A stretch of 64,000 nucleotides of DNA from Pseudomonas alloputida (lineage in GTDB: Bacteria > Pseudomonadota > Gammaproteobacteria > Pseudomonadales > Pseudomonadaceae), in assembly GCF_021283545.2 (NCBI RefSeq), contig NZ_CP128540.1, forward strand, positions 2,887,501 to 2,951,500, in the 5' to 3' direction. The first letter of the stretch is position 1; each line of letters begins with the position of its first letter. This document shows, in pieces, positions 26,808-36,448 of this stretch. The notes under the pieces were generated by a model. That model saw only the letters and a list, made by a program, of their open reading frames with translations, had not been told where the DNA came from and searched no databases. The position numbers and the translations under genes are program-made.

Positions 26808-28562
26808 ATGACCTGGAAGGCGCCCCTGCGCGACATGCAGTTCGTCCTGCAACACTGGCTGCGGGCCGATCAGGCCTGGGCGCAATTACCGGCATATGCC
26901 GACGTCGACCTCGACCTGGCGGCCCAGGTACTGGAAGAGGCGGCCCGTTTCTGCGAGCAGGTGCTGGCCCCTTTGAACAGTTCGGGCGATCGCCAGGGCT
27001 GCCAGATGGAGGGCGGGGAGGTACGCACCCCGGACGGATTCCCGGCGGCTTATCGCGCCTATGTCGACGGTGGCTGGCCGTCGCTGGCATGCGCCCCGGC
27101 GCTTGGCGGCCAAGGGCTGCCGTTAGTGCTGGAGGCGGCCTTGCAAGAGATGCTGTTCGGCAGCAACCACGGCTGGGCCATGTACACCGGCATCGCCCAC
27201 GGTGCCTACCTGTGCCTGAAAGCCCATGCATCCGCCGAGCTGCAGGCGCGCTATCTGCCGGGCATCGTCAGTGGTGCCACCCTGCCTACCATGTGCCTGA
27301 CCGAACCCCAGGCCGGCAGCGATCTCAGCCTGTTGCGCTGCCGCGCCGTGCCCCTGGGCGACGGTGGCGACGGTGGCTACGCGGTCAGTGGCAACAAGCT
27401 GTTCATCTCTGGCGGCGAACACGACCTGACCCGCGACATACTCCACCTGGTGTTGGCCCGGTTGCCGGATGCGCCGCCCGGCAACCGCGGGCTCTCGCTG
27501 TTGCTGGTGCCGAAATGGCTGGAGGATGGCCAGCGCAATACACTGTACTGCGACGGCCTGGAACATAAGCTGGGCATCCGGGGCAGCGCCACCTGTGCAC
27601 TACGCCTGGAGGGGGCCCGGGGCTGGTTGATAGGCCAGCCCCATGGCGGCCTGGCGGCGATGTTCGTGATGATGAATTCCGCGCGTCTGCATGTTGGCCT
27701 GCAAGGGCTGGGGCATGCTGAGGCCGCCTGGCAACAGGCCCGCGACTATGCCCTGGAGCGGCGCCAGATGAGTGCCCCGGGGCGGGCCAAGGGGGGCGCC
27801 CAGGGCGCCGACCCGATCCACCTGCACCCGGCCATGCGTCGGGTCTTGCTGGAGTTGCGGGTGCGTACCGAGGGGATGCGCGCGCTGGCCTACTGGACGG
27901 CCCAGTGGCTGGATATCGCCGACGCCGCCGTCGAGCCTGCACAACGGGCGAAGGCTGCGACATTGGCGGCGCTGTTGACCCCCATCGTCAAGGCGGCCTT
28001 CACCGAGCAGGGGTTCAGCCTGGCAAGCAAGGCCTTGCAGGTGTTGGGTGGCTATGGCTACACCCAGGAGTTTGCCATCGAGCAGACCTTGCGCGACAGC
28101 CGCATCGCGATGATCTACGAAGGCACCAACGAAATACAGGCCAACGACCTGATGCTGCGCAAGGTATTGGGCGATGGGGGGGAAGGTTTCGCCCTGCTGT
28201 TGAGTGAGTTGCGTACCGAGGCCGCTGCGGACGCTGGCGCCGCCGCCGCCGCGTTGGGCAGTGCGTGCGACACGCTGGAGGCAGCGCTGGCCAAGGTGCT
28301 GTCGATGACCGCGGGCGATCCCGAATTTCCGTACCGCGCCGCAGGCGACTTCCTGCAGTTGTGCGCAACGGTGCTGCAGGCCTTCGCCTGGGCCCGCAGC
28401 GCGCGCTGCATCCAGGCGTTGCCAGTGGGGGCGGCGCAGCGCCGGGAAAAGCAGGAAAGCGTTGGGTTCTTCCTCGGCTACCTGCTGCCCGACCTCGACC
28501 GGCAGGTGGCGGCCATCGACGCGGCCGCCACGCCGTTGCCATTCATTGCCGAATCGTTCTGA
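26808..28562 (+). CDS. Acyl-CoA dehydrogenase, ferulate cluster
   Basis: 584 residues from the ATG at 26808 behind CCGGAGG. FAD-dependent acyl-CoA dehydrogenase of the long type with a C-terminal extension: MCLTEPQAGSDLSLLR, FISGGEHD, a VMMNSARLHVGLQG helix, QVLGGYGYTQEFAIEQTLRD and the ATP-like signature MIYEGTNEIQ. It probably oxidises an aryl-propanoyl-CoA or similar thioester. Last gene of the operon; its end overlaps the convergent formylglycine-enzyme gene by 20 bases. The large open frame reaching back to 26349 is a shadow of the thiolase gene. Confidence 0.88.
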   Translation: MTWKAPLRDMQFVLQHWLRADQAWAQLPAYADVDLDLAAQVLEEAARFCEQVLAPLNSSGDRQGCQMEGGEVRTPDGFPAAYRAYVDGGWPSLACAPALGGQGLPLVLEAALQEMLFGSNHGWAMYTGIAHGAYLCLKAHASAELQARYLPGIVSGATLPTMCLTEPQAGSDLSLLRCRAVPLGDGGDGGYAVSGNKLFISGGEHDLTRDILHLVLARLPDAPPGNRGLSLLLVPKWLEDGQRNTLYCDGLEHKLGIRGSATCALRLEGARGWLIGQPHGGLAAMFVMMNSARLHVGLQGLGHAEAAWQQARDYALERRQMSAPGRAKGGAQGADPIHLHPAMRRVLLELRVRTEGMRALAYWTAQWLDIADAAVEPAQRAKAATLAALLTPIVKAAFTEQGFSLASKALQVLGGYGYTQEFAIEQTLRDSRIAMIYEGTNEIQANDLMLRKVLGDGGEGFALLLSELRTEAAADAGAAAAALGSACDTLEAALAKVLSMTAGDPEFPYRAAGDFLQLCATVLQAFAWARSARCIQALPVGAAQRREKQESVGFFLGYLLPDLDRQVAAIDAAATPLPFIAESF

Positions 28563-29568
28563 AACCCACGTGCGAGGTCGTCATGAACACCGGCTGCGGC
28601 TGGCGTGCCGAGGGGCGGTAGCGCATGCAGCGGTCCGCCGAACACAGGTGCGAGCCGCCTTTGATTACCGCCACCGGCACGCCGGGGTCTGCCGGGTCGA
28701 AGCTGTCACTCAGGGCCGGGCCTGAGGGGTCGAGCTTGGCGTCGCGCTGTGCGTCATGGCCTGGCCGATAGCCCGTGCGAGTCAGCTCCCAGACATTGCC
28801 GCCGGCATCGAACAGGCCAAAGCCGTTGGCCGGGAAGCAACCCACGGGCGATGTACCGGTAAAACCATCCTTCGCCGCATTGCGATAAGGGAACTGACCC
28901 TGCCAGGTATTGGCCATGAGCTTGCCCTTGGGCTGCTCGGTGGTACCCCAGCTGAAGTCGGCATCGGTCAGGCCGCCGCGCATGGCGTATTCCAGCTGCG
29001 CCTCGCTGGGCAGTTCGCGGCCTGCCCAGCGGGCATAGGCCTGGGCATCTTCCAGGGCGATCTGCACCACCGGATGGTTGTCCAGCCCGGCCAGGCTGCT
29101 GCCCGGCCCTTGCGGGTGTCGCCAGTTGGCGCCGGGCACGAACTGCCAGCCGGGGCCGAGCACGTCCGCACCCTGATGAAACACCATCGCACCCGGTATC
29201 CGCAGCGCGTCGGGCAGGGCAGGGTCGTCCTCGACACGGGTACCGCGCTCGGCATGGGTGACATACCCCGTGGCCTTGACGAAGCGCGCGAACTGGGCGT
29301 TGGTGACCGGATGCACGTCAATCCAGAAGCCGGACACCTTGGCGGGGTGAGGCGGGCCTTCTTCGTCGTAAAAGCGGCTTGAACCAAAGCTGAACTCGCC
29401 GCCCGGCACGTGCACCATGCCGTCTCGCCAAGGGCCTTGGCGCTGCGCGGGCAGGCCGCTGTAGCCCGTACACAGCAGCGCCGGCGCCGGGGCTTGCGGC
29501 CACACGGCATAGGCGGCGGCGAGCAGGCCGGTGGCGAGTGCTGCGCAGCCGGCTGCCCGGGCGATCAT
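28543..29568 (-). CDS. Formylglycine-generating enzyme (SUMF1/FGE family), membrane-anchored or exported
   Basis: 341 residues. An N-terminal hydrophobic segment (GCAALATGLLAAAYAVWP) is followed by the FGE-sulfatase domain: MVHVPGGEFSFGSS, DVHPVTNAQFARFV, ELPSEAQLEYAMRGG, NVWELTRTGY. The C-terminal redox pair is in GGSHLCSADRCMRYRP, with the CxxxxC spacing of FGE. It converts the active-site Cys of the neighbouring sulfatase to formylglycine using oxygen. The N-terminal segment would put it in the periplasm, which is unusual because bacterial FGEs are generally cytoplasmic. Coupled by an ATGA overlap to the sulfatase gene. Confidence 0.85.
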   Translation of the reverse strand: MIARAAGCAALATGLLAAAYAVWPQAPAPALLCTGYSGLPAQRQGPWRDGMVHVPGGEFSFGSSRFYDEEGPPHPAKVSGFWIDVHPVTNAQFARFVKATGYVTHAERGTRVEDDPALPDALRIPGAMVFHQGADVLGPGWQFVPGANWRHPQGPGSSLAGLDNHPVVQIALEDAQAYARWAGRELPSEAQLEYAMRGGLTDADFSWGTTEQPKGKLMANTWQGQFPYRNAAKDGFTGTSPVGCFPANGFGLFDAGGNVWELTRTGYRPGHDAQRDAKLDPSGPALSDSFDPADPGVPVAVIKGGSHLCSADRCMRYRPSARQPQPVFMTTSHVGFRTIRQ

Positions 29569-31229
29569 TGCGGCTTGACCAGGATCGGGCTGGCCGGACG
29601 GCCGTCGGCATCGATCGCGATGTTGCCGCGTTGGGCATAAGCCTTCCAGTCGCGCAGCATCAGCGCCACCTGCTCGGGGTGCCCTGCGCCGATGTCGTGG
29701 TGCTCGCCAGGGTCCTTGCGCAGGTCATACAAGTGCCAGCTCGGCTTGCTGTCGGTGGCATCCCACACCAGCTTCAGCGGGCCCTTGCGCAACGAGGCGC
29801 TGCCGTTGATTTCCCACCCCAAGGCTTCGTCATGGGCGTGGATCTGGCTGTCCTTGCCTTGCAGGTAGTTCAGCGCCGATGTGCCTTGCGGCGGCACGAT
29901 ATCGCGGTCGCGGTACTTGACGCCGGGCATCGGCGCACCGGCCAGTTGCAGCAGGGTCGGCATGATGTCGCGGACGCTGGCCAGCTCTTCGCTGCGGCCG
30001 GCCTTGATGGTGGCCGGGTAGTAGACGAAGGCCGGTACGCGGATGCCGCCCTGGTAGGTGGTCATCTTGTAGCGACGGCTGGGCAGGGCGCTGACCTGGG
30101 CCCAGGCCGAGCCGATCATCAGGAACGAATCGCGGCGGCCGTAGTTGTCCAGGCGGTTATCGAAGTTTGCCTTGATCCACTCGGGGTCGACACGGGTGGC
30201 GTTCTCCGGACCGTTGTCGGACATGAACAGGATCATCGTGTTTTCCAGCTCGCCGGTCTTGCGTAGGTGTTCCACCAGGCGCCCCACCTCGGCGTCCAGC
30301 GCCGTGACCATGGCCGCATACACCTCCATGGTGCGTGCGGACTGGCGTTTTTGTTCATCGCTCAGCGATGCCCAGCTCGGCACACCTTCCAGTTGTGCTT
30401 GCAGAGAGAAGTCGGCGGGCACCAGGCCGGCTTCGCGTTGGCGCTTCAGGCGTTCGTGGGCGATGACTTCGTAGCCTTGGTCGTAGCGGCCTCGGTACTG
30501 CGCCAGGTACGCATCCGGCGCCTGCAGCGGCCAGTGCGGCGCGGTGTAGGCGGCAAAGGCGAAGAACGGTTTGTTGCTGGCCTTGCCTTGGTCGATCGCG
30601 TCGATCAGGCGGTCGGTGTACCAGGTGGTGGAATAGAAGTCGTCGGGCAGCGCGATCGGCTCGCCGTTGTGGCGATAGGTGGCGCTGTAGTTCGACTGCA
30701 GGTCCATGTTGGCCTGCTTGAAGTGTGCCGCGCCGCCTTCGAGCAGCACGTAGGCCTGGTCGAAGCCGCGGTTGTGTGGCTGTTGGGCCGGTTGCATGCC
30801 CAGGTGCCATTTGCCGGCGATGTAGGTGCGGTAGCCGGCGTCATGCAGCAGTTCGGCGAGGGTCGCGACATTGGCACCGAGCACGCCTTCGTAACCGGCG
30901 CGTACCTCTGCGCCGGCCGGCAGGCGCTTGCGCGTCTCCGACATCATGCCCAGCCCGACCAGGTGTGGGTCGTTGCCGGACATCAGCATCGCCCGCGTCG
31001 GTGAGCAACTGGGCGCGGCGTGGAAATCGAGCATCAGGCGGCCGTCGGCCAACAGTTTGTCCAGGTTGGGCGTCTGGATTTCGCTGCCCAAGGCCGACAG
31101 GTCAGAGAAACCGAGGTCATCAGCGACCACCAGCAGAATGTTTGGTTGTTTAACGGTTGGTGCGGCCATGGCGTGGCTGGCACCGAGCATGAGCACGCCG
31201 AGGGCGGCAAGGGGGTGGAGGCAATTCAT
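29565..31229 (-). CDS. Exported Cys-type arylsulfatase
   Basis: 554 residues from the ATG at 31229. A signal peptide ending HAMAA leads into the sulfatase core PNILLVVADDLGFSD (metal Asp37 and Asp38) and the formylglycine motif CSPTR with Cys75. GKWHLG and FMSDNGPEN supply the other catalytic residues, and VWDATDSKPSWHLYDLRKDPGE ends the domain. It hydrolyses sulfate esters, probably in the periplasm. The Cys-type motif needs FGE, encoded directly downstream. Its location beside hydroxycinnamate genes suggests sulfated phenolics as possible substrates, as inference only. Confidence 0.88.
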   Translation of the reverse strand: MNCLHPLAALGVLMLGASHAMAAPTVKQPNILLVVADDLGFSDLSALGSEIQTPNLDKLLADGRLMLDFHAAPSCSPTRAMLMSGNDPHLVGLGMMSETRKRLPAGAEVRAGYEGVLGANVATLAELLHDAGYRTYIAGKWHLGMQPAQQPHNRGFDQAYVLLEGGAAHFKQANMDLQSNYSATYRHNGEPIALPDDFYSTTWYTDRLIDAIDQGKASNKPFFAFAAYTAPHWPLQAPDAYLAQYRGRYDQGYEVIAHERLKRQREAGLVPADFSLQAQLEGVPSWASLSDEQKRQSARTMEVYAAMVTALDAEVGRLVEHLRKTGELENTMILFMSDNGPENATRVDPEWIKANFDNRLDNYGRRDSFLMIGSAWAQVSALPSRRYKMTTYQGGIRVPAFVYYPATIKAGRSEELASVRDIMPTLLQLAGAPMPGVKYRDRDIVPPQGTSALNYLQGKDSQIHAHDEALGWEINGSASLRKGPLKLVWDATDSKPSWHLYDLRKDPGEHHDIGAGHPEQVALMLRDWKAYAQRGNIAIDADGRPASPILVKPQ

Positions 31230-31490
31230 GGGGGGGCTCTTGTTTTTGTAATGGACTCGAATTTTGCGCATGGCCTCTGAATAGACAGCACGCCACTGGA
31301 TTCTAGCGACGGATGAATGAATGCCGCAGCCGCTCGCTGCAGAAGTGTGCGATTAGCGAACGCTTGATGCTGATCATTCCTTGTACACGGCAAAACGCTA
31401 TTGACGGCGCATATGGTTAACAAAAATAATCGTTAACAGAGTTATCCAGTTTGTAAGAACAATTATAAAAACAAGTTAAGGGAAATTCTG
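31230..31490. promoter_or_regulatory. Divergent promoter region with paired GTTAAC sites
   Basis: No gene was seen in these 261 bases between the sulfatase and porin genes. GTTAAC occurs twice, at 31416-31421 and 31432-31437 (16-base period), in an AT-rich stretch typical of a promoter. The motif resembles the GTTAA elements before ech, so shared control is possible but unproven. Confidence 0.35.
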
Positions 31491-32882
31491 ATGATCAAGC
31501 CGTTGAACGGGGTATGCCTGCCCCTCATGGTGCTTTCGCTGTGCCATTCCGCCTACGCGGCCAGCCCGCTTGAAGAGAGCCGGCCGGGGAGGCCAGGGGC
31601 CCCTCGCTGGATCGAGGACTACCGCTTTCTCGACGACCCCGCCAAGGCCACTGCCCCTTTCGATGGCCTGCGCTACCATCGGCTGTCAGAGTCGGCCTGG
31701 CTGCAACTCGGGGCTGAGGCCCGCTACCGGGCCGATGCTTCGGACAAACCCTTCTTTGGCCTGCGCGGGCTGAACGACGATTCCTATCTGCAGCAACGGC
31801 TGCAGGCCCATGCCGACCTGCACCTGTTCGACGATGCCGTGCGTACCTTCGTCCAGGTCGAGAATACCCGTGCCTTTGGCAAGGACTTGTACTCGCCCAA
31901 TGATGAAAGCCGCAATGAAGTGCGACAGGCCTTCGTCGATTTCAACCACGATTTCGCCGCCGGGCGCTATACCACACGCGTAGGTCGCCAGGAGATGGGC
32001 TTCGGCGACCAGGTGTTGGTCACCTACCGCGACGCGCCGAACATCCGCCTGAGCTTCGACGGCGTGCGCGCCAGCCTCAACCTCAAGGACGGACGCAAGC
32101 TGGATGCATTCGCTGTGCGCCCGCTGAAAACCGGTGAAGACAGTTGGGACGATGGCAGCAACAACAACATCAAATTCTACGGCCTCTACGGCACCTTGCC
32201 GCTGTCGGCGTCGTGGAACATGGACCTGCTAGCCTTTGGCCTGGAAACCGACGACCGCACCCTGGCCGGCGAGTCGGGTGACGAGCAGCGCTACACTTTC
32301 GGCACGCGGCTGTTCGGCCGCCATCAGGCACTGGACTGGAGCTGGAACCTCGTCGGGCAGACCGGCCACCTGGGCAACGCGTCGATCCGCGCCTGGGCGC
32401 TGTCGAGCGACAGCGGCTTCACCTTCACCCACCCCTGGCAACCGCGCCTGGCCATGCGCATCGATGCCGCAAGCGGCGACAGTGACCTGGGCGACGGAAA
32501 AGTCGGCACCTTCGACCCGCTTTACCCACGCAATGGTGTCTATGGCGAAGCCAGCCTCACCACCCTGAGCAACATCATCGTGGTGGGGCCGACCTTCGGC
32601 TTCTCGCCCTGGCGCACGCTGCGCATCGAGCCCGGCATCTTCGAAGTGTGGAAACAGCGTGAGGAAGACGGCGTGTACATGCCCGGCATGAGCATGCTGG
32701 CCAACACCCGCGGCACGGGTCGCCATGTCGGTATCATCTACCGCGCCAGCACGCGCTGGCTTGCCACTCCCAACCTGACCCTGGACCTTGACCTGAAGTA
32801 CTACGACGTGGGCACGGCCATCAAGGAGGCTGGCGGCGAAGATTCGTCGTTTGTCTCAGTACGCGCCACGTTCCGCCTTTGA
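31491..32882 (+). CDS. Alginate-export-family outer membrane porin
   Basis: 463 residues with a signal peptide (LCHSAYA). The rest is a beta-barrel with alternating strands (LQLGAEARYRAD, RTFVQVENTRAFGKD, RYTTRVGRQEMGFGDQVLVTYRD) and a final strand ending SVRATFRL. This matches the AlgE-like alginate export barrel family, many members of which are general uptake porins in catabolic clusters rather than alginate exporters. Together with the downstream MFS gene it probably brings phenolic acids across the envelope. Confidence 0.82.
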   Translation: MIKPLNGVCLPLMVLSLCHSAYAASPLEESRPGRPGAPRWIEDYRFLDDPAKATAPFDGLRYHRLSESAWLQLGAEARYRADASDKPFFGLRGLNDDSYLQQRLQAHADLHLFDDAVRTFVQVENTRAFGKDLYSPNDESRNEVRQAFVDFNHDFAAGRYTTRVGRQEMGFGDQVLVTYRDAPNIRLSFDGVRASLNLKDGRKLDAFAVRPLKTGEDSWDDGSNNNIKFYGLYGTLPLSASWNMDLLAFGLETDDRTLAGESGDEQRYTFGTRLFGRHQALDWSWNLVGQTGHLGNASIRAWALSSDSGFTFTHPWQPRLAMRIDAASGDSDLGDGKVGTFDPLYPRNGVYGEASLTTLSNIIVVGPTFGFSPWRTLRIEPGIFEVWKQREEDGVYMPGMSMLANTRGTGRHVGIIYRASTRWLATPNLTLDLDLKYYDVGTAIKEAGGEDSSFVSVRATFRL

Positions 32883-32916
32883 CCACCCGACCGATAACAA
32901 CAACAGAGGGCCACAC

Positions 32917-34158
32917 ATGCATCATTCATGCGCGTCATCGGGCAAGGCCGTGCTCACCATCGGCTTGTGTTTTCTCGTTGCCTTGCTGGAAGAGCTGGAC
33001 CTGCAGGCCACCGGCATCGCCGCGCCGCACATGGCCAAGGCATTCAACCTAACCCCTGCCATGCTCGGTTGGGTATTCAGTGCCGGGTTGCTGGGGTTGC
33101 TGCCCGGCGCACTGATCGGCGGTTGGCTGGCAGACCGCTTTGGCCGCAAAGCGATCCTGATCGTGGCGGTGCTGCTGTTTGGCGGCTTCTCGCTAGGGAC
33201 CGCCCATGCCCAGACCTACGATTCGCTGTTGATCGCGCGGCTGATGACAGGGCTCGGGCTGGGGGCGGCGTTGCCGATCCTGATCGCCCTGGCCAGCGAG
33301 GCGGCGCCTGAGCGTCTGCGGAGTACGGCGGTCAGCCTGACTTACTGTGGTGTGCCGCTGGGCGGGGCGGTTGCGTCGCTGATCGGCATGGCCGGAGTGG
33401 GCGACGGTTGGCGTACGGTGTTCTACGTCGGCGGCATCGCACCGATCGTGATCGCCTTCGTGCTGATGATCTGGCTGAAAGAGTCCCAGGCATTCCGTGC
33501 CCAAGGCGTTGCCAAGGCTGGCAGCGAAGGTGTGCTTGCCCAACTGTTCGGGCCGCAGCAGGCAAGCCGCACGCTGTTGCTGTGGGTGGCATGTTTCTTC
33601 ACCCTGACAGTGTTGTACATGTTGCTCAACTGGCTGCCGTCGCTGTTGATCGGCCAAGGCTTCAGCCGGCCGCAGGCGGGCGCCGTGCAGATTCTGTTCA
33701 ACCTGGGTGGGGCGGCTGGATCGTTCCTGACCGGTCGGATGATGGACCGCGGGTTTGCCGGGCGGGCGGTATTGATCGCCTACGCCGGCATGCTGGCGTC
33801 GTTGGCGGGGCTGGGGCTGTCGAGCAGTTTCGGGCTGATGTTGCTGGCCGGGTTCACTGCAGGGTATTGCGCCATTGGTGGCCAGTTGGTGCTGTACGCG
33901 CTGGCGCCGACGCTGTATTCGACCCAGGTGCGCGCAACGGGCTTGGGCGCTTCGGTGGCGGTGGGGCGCCTGGGTTCCATGGCCGGTCCTCTGGCGGCCG
34001 GGCAGATCCTTGCAGCAGGTGCAGGTGCGGGGGGGCTGCTGATGGCCGCGGCTCCAGGCCTGGTGCTCGCGGCGTTGGCGGCACGTGCGCTACTGAAACA
34101 CCGAACCCGCACGCAACGCCCGGAGCCGGGTGAGGCTGCAGCCCAGGACCCTGCATAG
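32917..34158 (+). CDS. MFS transporter, aromatic acid:H+ symporter type
   Basis: 413 residues from the ATG at 32917 (AGAGGG upstream). Twelve membrane helices. The DELDLQATGIAAP-like start (LEELDLQATGIAAPHMA) and motif A (GGWLADRFGRKAIL) are those of the AAHS branch (PcaK, MhpT). It lies 34 bases downstream of the porin gene and near the ferulate operon, so uptake of hydroxycinnamates is the most likely job. I recall such a gene in P. putida being linked to hydroxycinnamate import; treat this as unverified. Confidence 0.82.
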   Translation: MHHSCASSGKAVLTIGLCFLVALLEELDLQATGIAAPHMAKAFNLTPAMLGWVFSAGLLGLLPGALIGGWLADRFGRKAILIVAVLLFGGFSLGTAHAQTYDSLLIARLMTGLGLGAALPILIALASEAAPERLRSTAVSLTYCGVPLGGAVASLIGMAGVGDGWRTVFYVGGIAPIVIAFVLMIWLKESQAFRAQGVAKAGSEGVLAQLFGPQQASRTLLLWVACFFTLTVLYMLLNWLPSLLIGQGFSRPQAGAVQILFNLGGAAGSFLTGRMMDRGFAGRAVLIAYAGMLASLAGLGLSSSFGLMLLAGFTAGYCAIGGQLVLYALAPTLYSTQVRATGLGASVAVGRLGSMAGPLAAGQILAAGAGAGGLLMAAAPGLVLAALAARALLKHRTRTQRPEPGEAAAQDPA

Positions 34159-34173
34159 CACTTCCTTGGGGGG

Positions 34174-35319
34174 CTAGTGCTGCTTGCGCAATGCCTCCTG
34201 CTCCGGTTCGGCGACCGTGACCCGGTTACGGCCCGATACCTTGGAAAGGTACATGGCGCTGTCTGCACTGCTGAGCAAGGCGCCGAGCTCAGTGGCAGGG
34301 GCCTTCGCGAACGCTAAACCTATGCTTGCGGTGACCGGGTGTTCATCATTCACACGCAGTTTGGCTATCAGGGCCCGCAGGCGCTCGGCAACCTCAATCG
34401 CCGTGTCTGGCGGCGTATTGGGCAGCAGGATGGCGAACTCCTCGCCGCCCAGCCTGCCGGCAATGTCGTTGTCACGCAGGCTGGCACTGATCGCTGCACC
34501 GATGCGCTGCAGCACCTGGTCGCCTGCGGCATGCCCGAACGTGTCGTTGATCTGTTTGAAATGGTCGACGTCCAGCATCAACACGGCCATGAATGTACCC
34601 GCATCCCTGCACCGGACGTGCTGCGCCGAAGCATTGTCGAAAAAAGCACGTCGGTTGTTCAGGCCGGTCAGTTCGTCCGTGCACGAGGCCACCATGGCCA
34701 GCCGATGCGCGCGTTGCATTTCGTGTTTCAGGCGCCAGGCCGTCGTCAATGCCGAGGACAGGCTTTGCGTCGCGCTGACCACAAACCAGGCGAACACCAG
34801 CACCGCCAAGGCTATCCCTTGTTGCAGCGTGGAAGGTTGCAACAGTAGCCAGCCCGTAGAAGGCAGCAAGACCAGGCCCATCGACACCAGGGTCATGTTG
34901 CGGTAGGAGGAGTAGCATGACACCGCGCTGACAGACATGCCGACGGCAAACAGCATGATCAGCGTCTGCCCCAGCGCGTCGTCTGCGGGCATTACGGCAA
35001 AGGCGCCCCAGCCCCAGATAGCCGCCGACAGCATCAGCGTGACCCAGTAACGCCACTCCCAGCGTTCGGCCGTGCGCTGGTTGGCGGGTGCTCGCAGATA
35101 GGCGAAGAACATGGCGGTACGCACGCCGGTCGACACGCCCAATAACGTCATCCAGACCATGACCCTTTGCGGGTCGAAACGCTCCCAGCCCAACCAGCAC
35201 AGCATGACGGCGGCCAGGAAGCTGCCAAGCACCGCAGGCGCTGACTGGACGAACAGCTGTTCGAGCCGATCCGTCCGTACGTAATGCGCTATTTCATCAT
35301 GAGGATCAAGGTCTGTCAT
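34174..35319 (-). CDS. Membrane diguanylate cyclase (GGDEF)
   Basis: 381 residues from the ATG at 35319; the frame extends upstream to 35394. Five to six membrane helices in the first 190 residues (VLGSFLAAVMLCWLGW, YWVTLMLSAAIWGWGAFA, IALAVLVFAWFV) precede a GGDEF domain with the active GGEEF signature (AGRLGGEEFAILLP) and the substrate-binding DVDHFKQIND segment. No EAL domain. Makes c-di-GMP. No RxxD inhibitory site upstream of GGEEF is evident. Convergent with the MFS gene. Confidence 0.82.
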   Translation of the reverse strand: MTDLDPHDEIAHYVRTDRLEQLFVQSAPAVLGSFLAAVMLCWLGWERFDPQRVMVWMTLLGVSTGVRTAMFFAYLRAPANQRTAERWEWRYWVTLMLSAAIWGWGAFAVMPADDALGQTLIMLFAVGMSVSAVSCYSSYRNMTLVSMGLVLLPSTGWLLLQPSTLQQGIALAVLVFAWFVVSATQSLSSALTTAWRLKHEMQRAHRLAMVASCTDELTGLNNRRAFFDNASAQHVRCRDAGTFMAVLMLDVDHFKQINDTFGHAAGDQVLQRIGAAISASLRDNDIAGRLGGEEFAILLPNTPPDTAIEVAERLRALIAKLRVNDEHPVTASIGLAFAKAPATELGALLSSADSAMYLSKVSGRNRVTVAEPEQEALRKQH

Positions 35320-35626
35320 GGCGGGCGCTGCACTGGTGAACGGTAGCAGATTCTGGCACTTTGATGGCACCTTGGAAAAGGCCATGGCGTTCACGTGTGA
35401 TGCCGTTCGCCACGTTCGAGTGCCGGCGTCAGCAGGCGTTGTGGGCGTGTAACGACAATGTGCCCATCGCCAAGGCTACGGCACCCGCGACGGTTTCCAG
35501 CATTTCACGTCACTGCATGGATCGTTTCCTTGATCGGAGTCGGTCTTGGCTGAACAGGGTTATGCGCGCAGATCAGTCTGGTGAACATAGCCTGTTTTCC
35601 GACGATCCGAAAGCCAGTCTGTGGTG
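35320..35626. other. Non-coding gap
   Basis: About 300 bases between the GGDEF start and the nikE stop. No open frame with a plausible ribosome site and family similarity was seen, and no clear repeat or terminator. Confidence 0.4.
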
Positions 35627-36448
35627 TCAGTGTGCAGCTGTTGGCAGGCCTTGCGGTGATGGCCTCCTCTGCGGGCGCACAGGCAACACCGCCGCCTGCA
35701 GCTGCCGGCCCACGGGGTGCGCAAAGCACAGGTCGTGCGTGACGGGGCGTTCCTCCACGATGCGCCCGCCGTGCAGCAGCACAACCCGCTGGCAGAAGTA
35801 CTGCACCAGGCTCAGGTCATGGCTGATCAGCACGAAAGCGGTGCCGCTGCGCTGGCGTAGGGCTTCCAGCTGCTGCAGGATCTGCAGCTGCAACAGCCGG
35901 TCCAGGTTCGACAACGCTTCGTCGAGCACTACCAGCTGTGGCGAGGCGGCCAGCGCCCGGGCAATGTTGGCACGCTGCAACTGGCCGCCACTCAACTGCT
36001 GCGGCAGGCGTTGGGCATGCTCGGCGCGCAGGCCCATTTCCTCCAGCAGTGCAAGGGTGCGCGCCTGCCGGGCGGCTTCATCCATGTCGGTCAGATGGCG
36101 CAGCGGCTCGGCGATGCTCCAGCCGATGCTGCGCTGCGGGTTGAAGGCGCCAGGGGCGTCCTGGAACACCAGTTGCACCGTGCGCTGAAAGGCGCGCGCC
36201 TGCTCACCTTTGAGCTGGCTGACATCCTGCCCGGCAAAGCTCACCTGGCCCTGGGCCGGTTTTTCCAGCCCGAGCAGCAGCCGTGCGAGCGTGCTTTTGC
36301 CGCTGCCGCTGCTGCCGAGCAGTCCGATGGATTCGCCAGCGTGCAGTTGCAGGTCGATACCGTCGAGTACCTGCAGCCAACCGCGTTTGCGCAGCAGCCC
36401 CCCTGTACGATAACGGTGGCCAACGTGGTGGACGTGCAGCAAGCTCAT
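35627..36448 (-). CDS. nikE: Nickel ABC transporter ATP-binding subunit NikE
   Basis: 273 residues from the ATG at 36448, which overlaps the nikD stop by ATGA. Oligopeptide/nickel-type ABC ATPase: Walker A GSSGSGKSTLARL, Q-loop VFQDAPGAFNP, signature LSGGQLQRANIARAL, Walker B LVVLDEALS and an H-loop His in LISHDLSLV. The LLGLEKPAQGQVSFAGQDVS segment is typical of NikE. Fifth gene of nikABCDE. Confidence 0.9.
   Translation of the reverse strand: MSLLHVHHVGHRYRTGGLLRKRGWLQVLDGIDLQLHAGESIGLLGSSGSGKSTLARLLLGLEKPAQGQVSFAGQDVSQLKGEQARAFQRTVQLVFQDAPGAFNPQRSIGWSIAEPLRHLTDMDEAARQARTLALLEEMGLRAEHAQRLPQQLSGGQLQRANIARALAASPQLVVLDEALSNLDRLLQLQILQQLEALRQRSGTAFVLISHDLSLVQYFCQRVVLLHGGRIVEERPVTHDLCFAHPVGRQLQAAVLPVRPQRRPSPQGLPTAAH

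Noticed and set aside
25492..27231. 579-codon minus-strand frame
   Set aside because: Antisense to the thiolase and acyl-CoA dehydrogenase genes; composition typical of a shadow.
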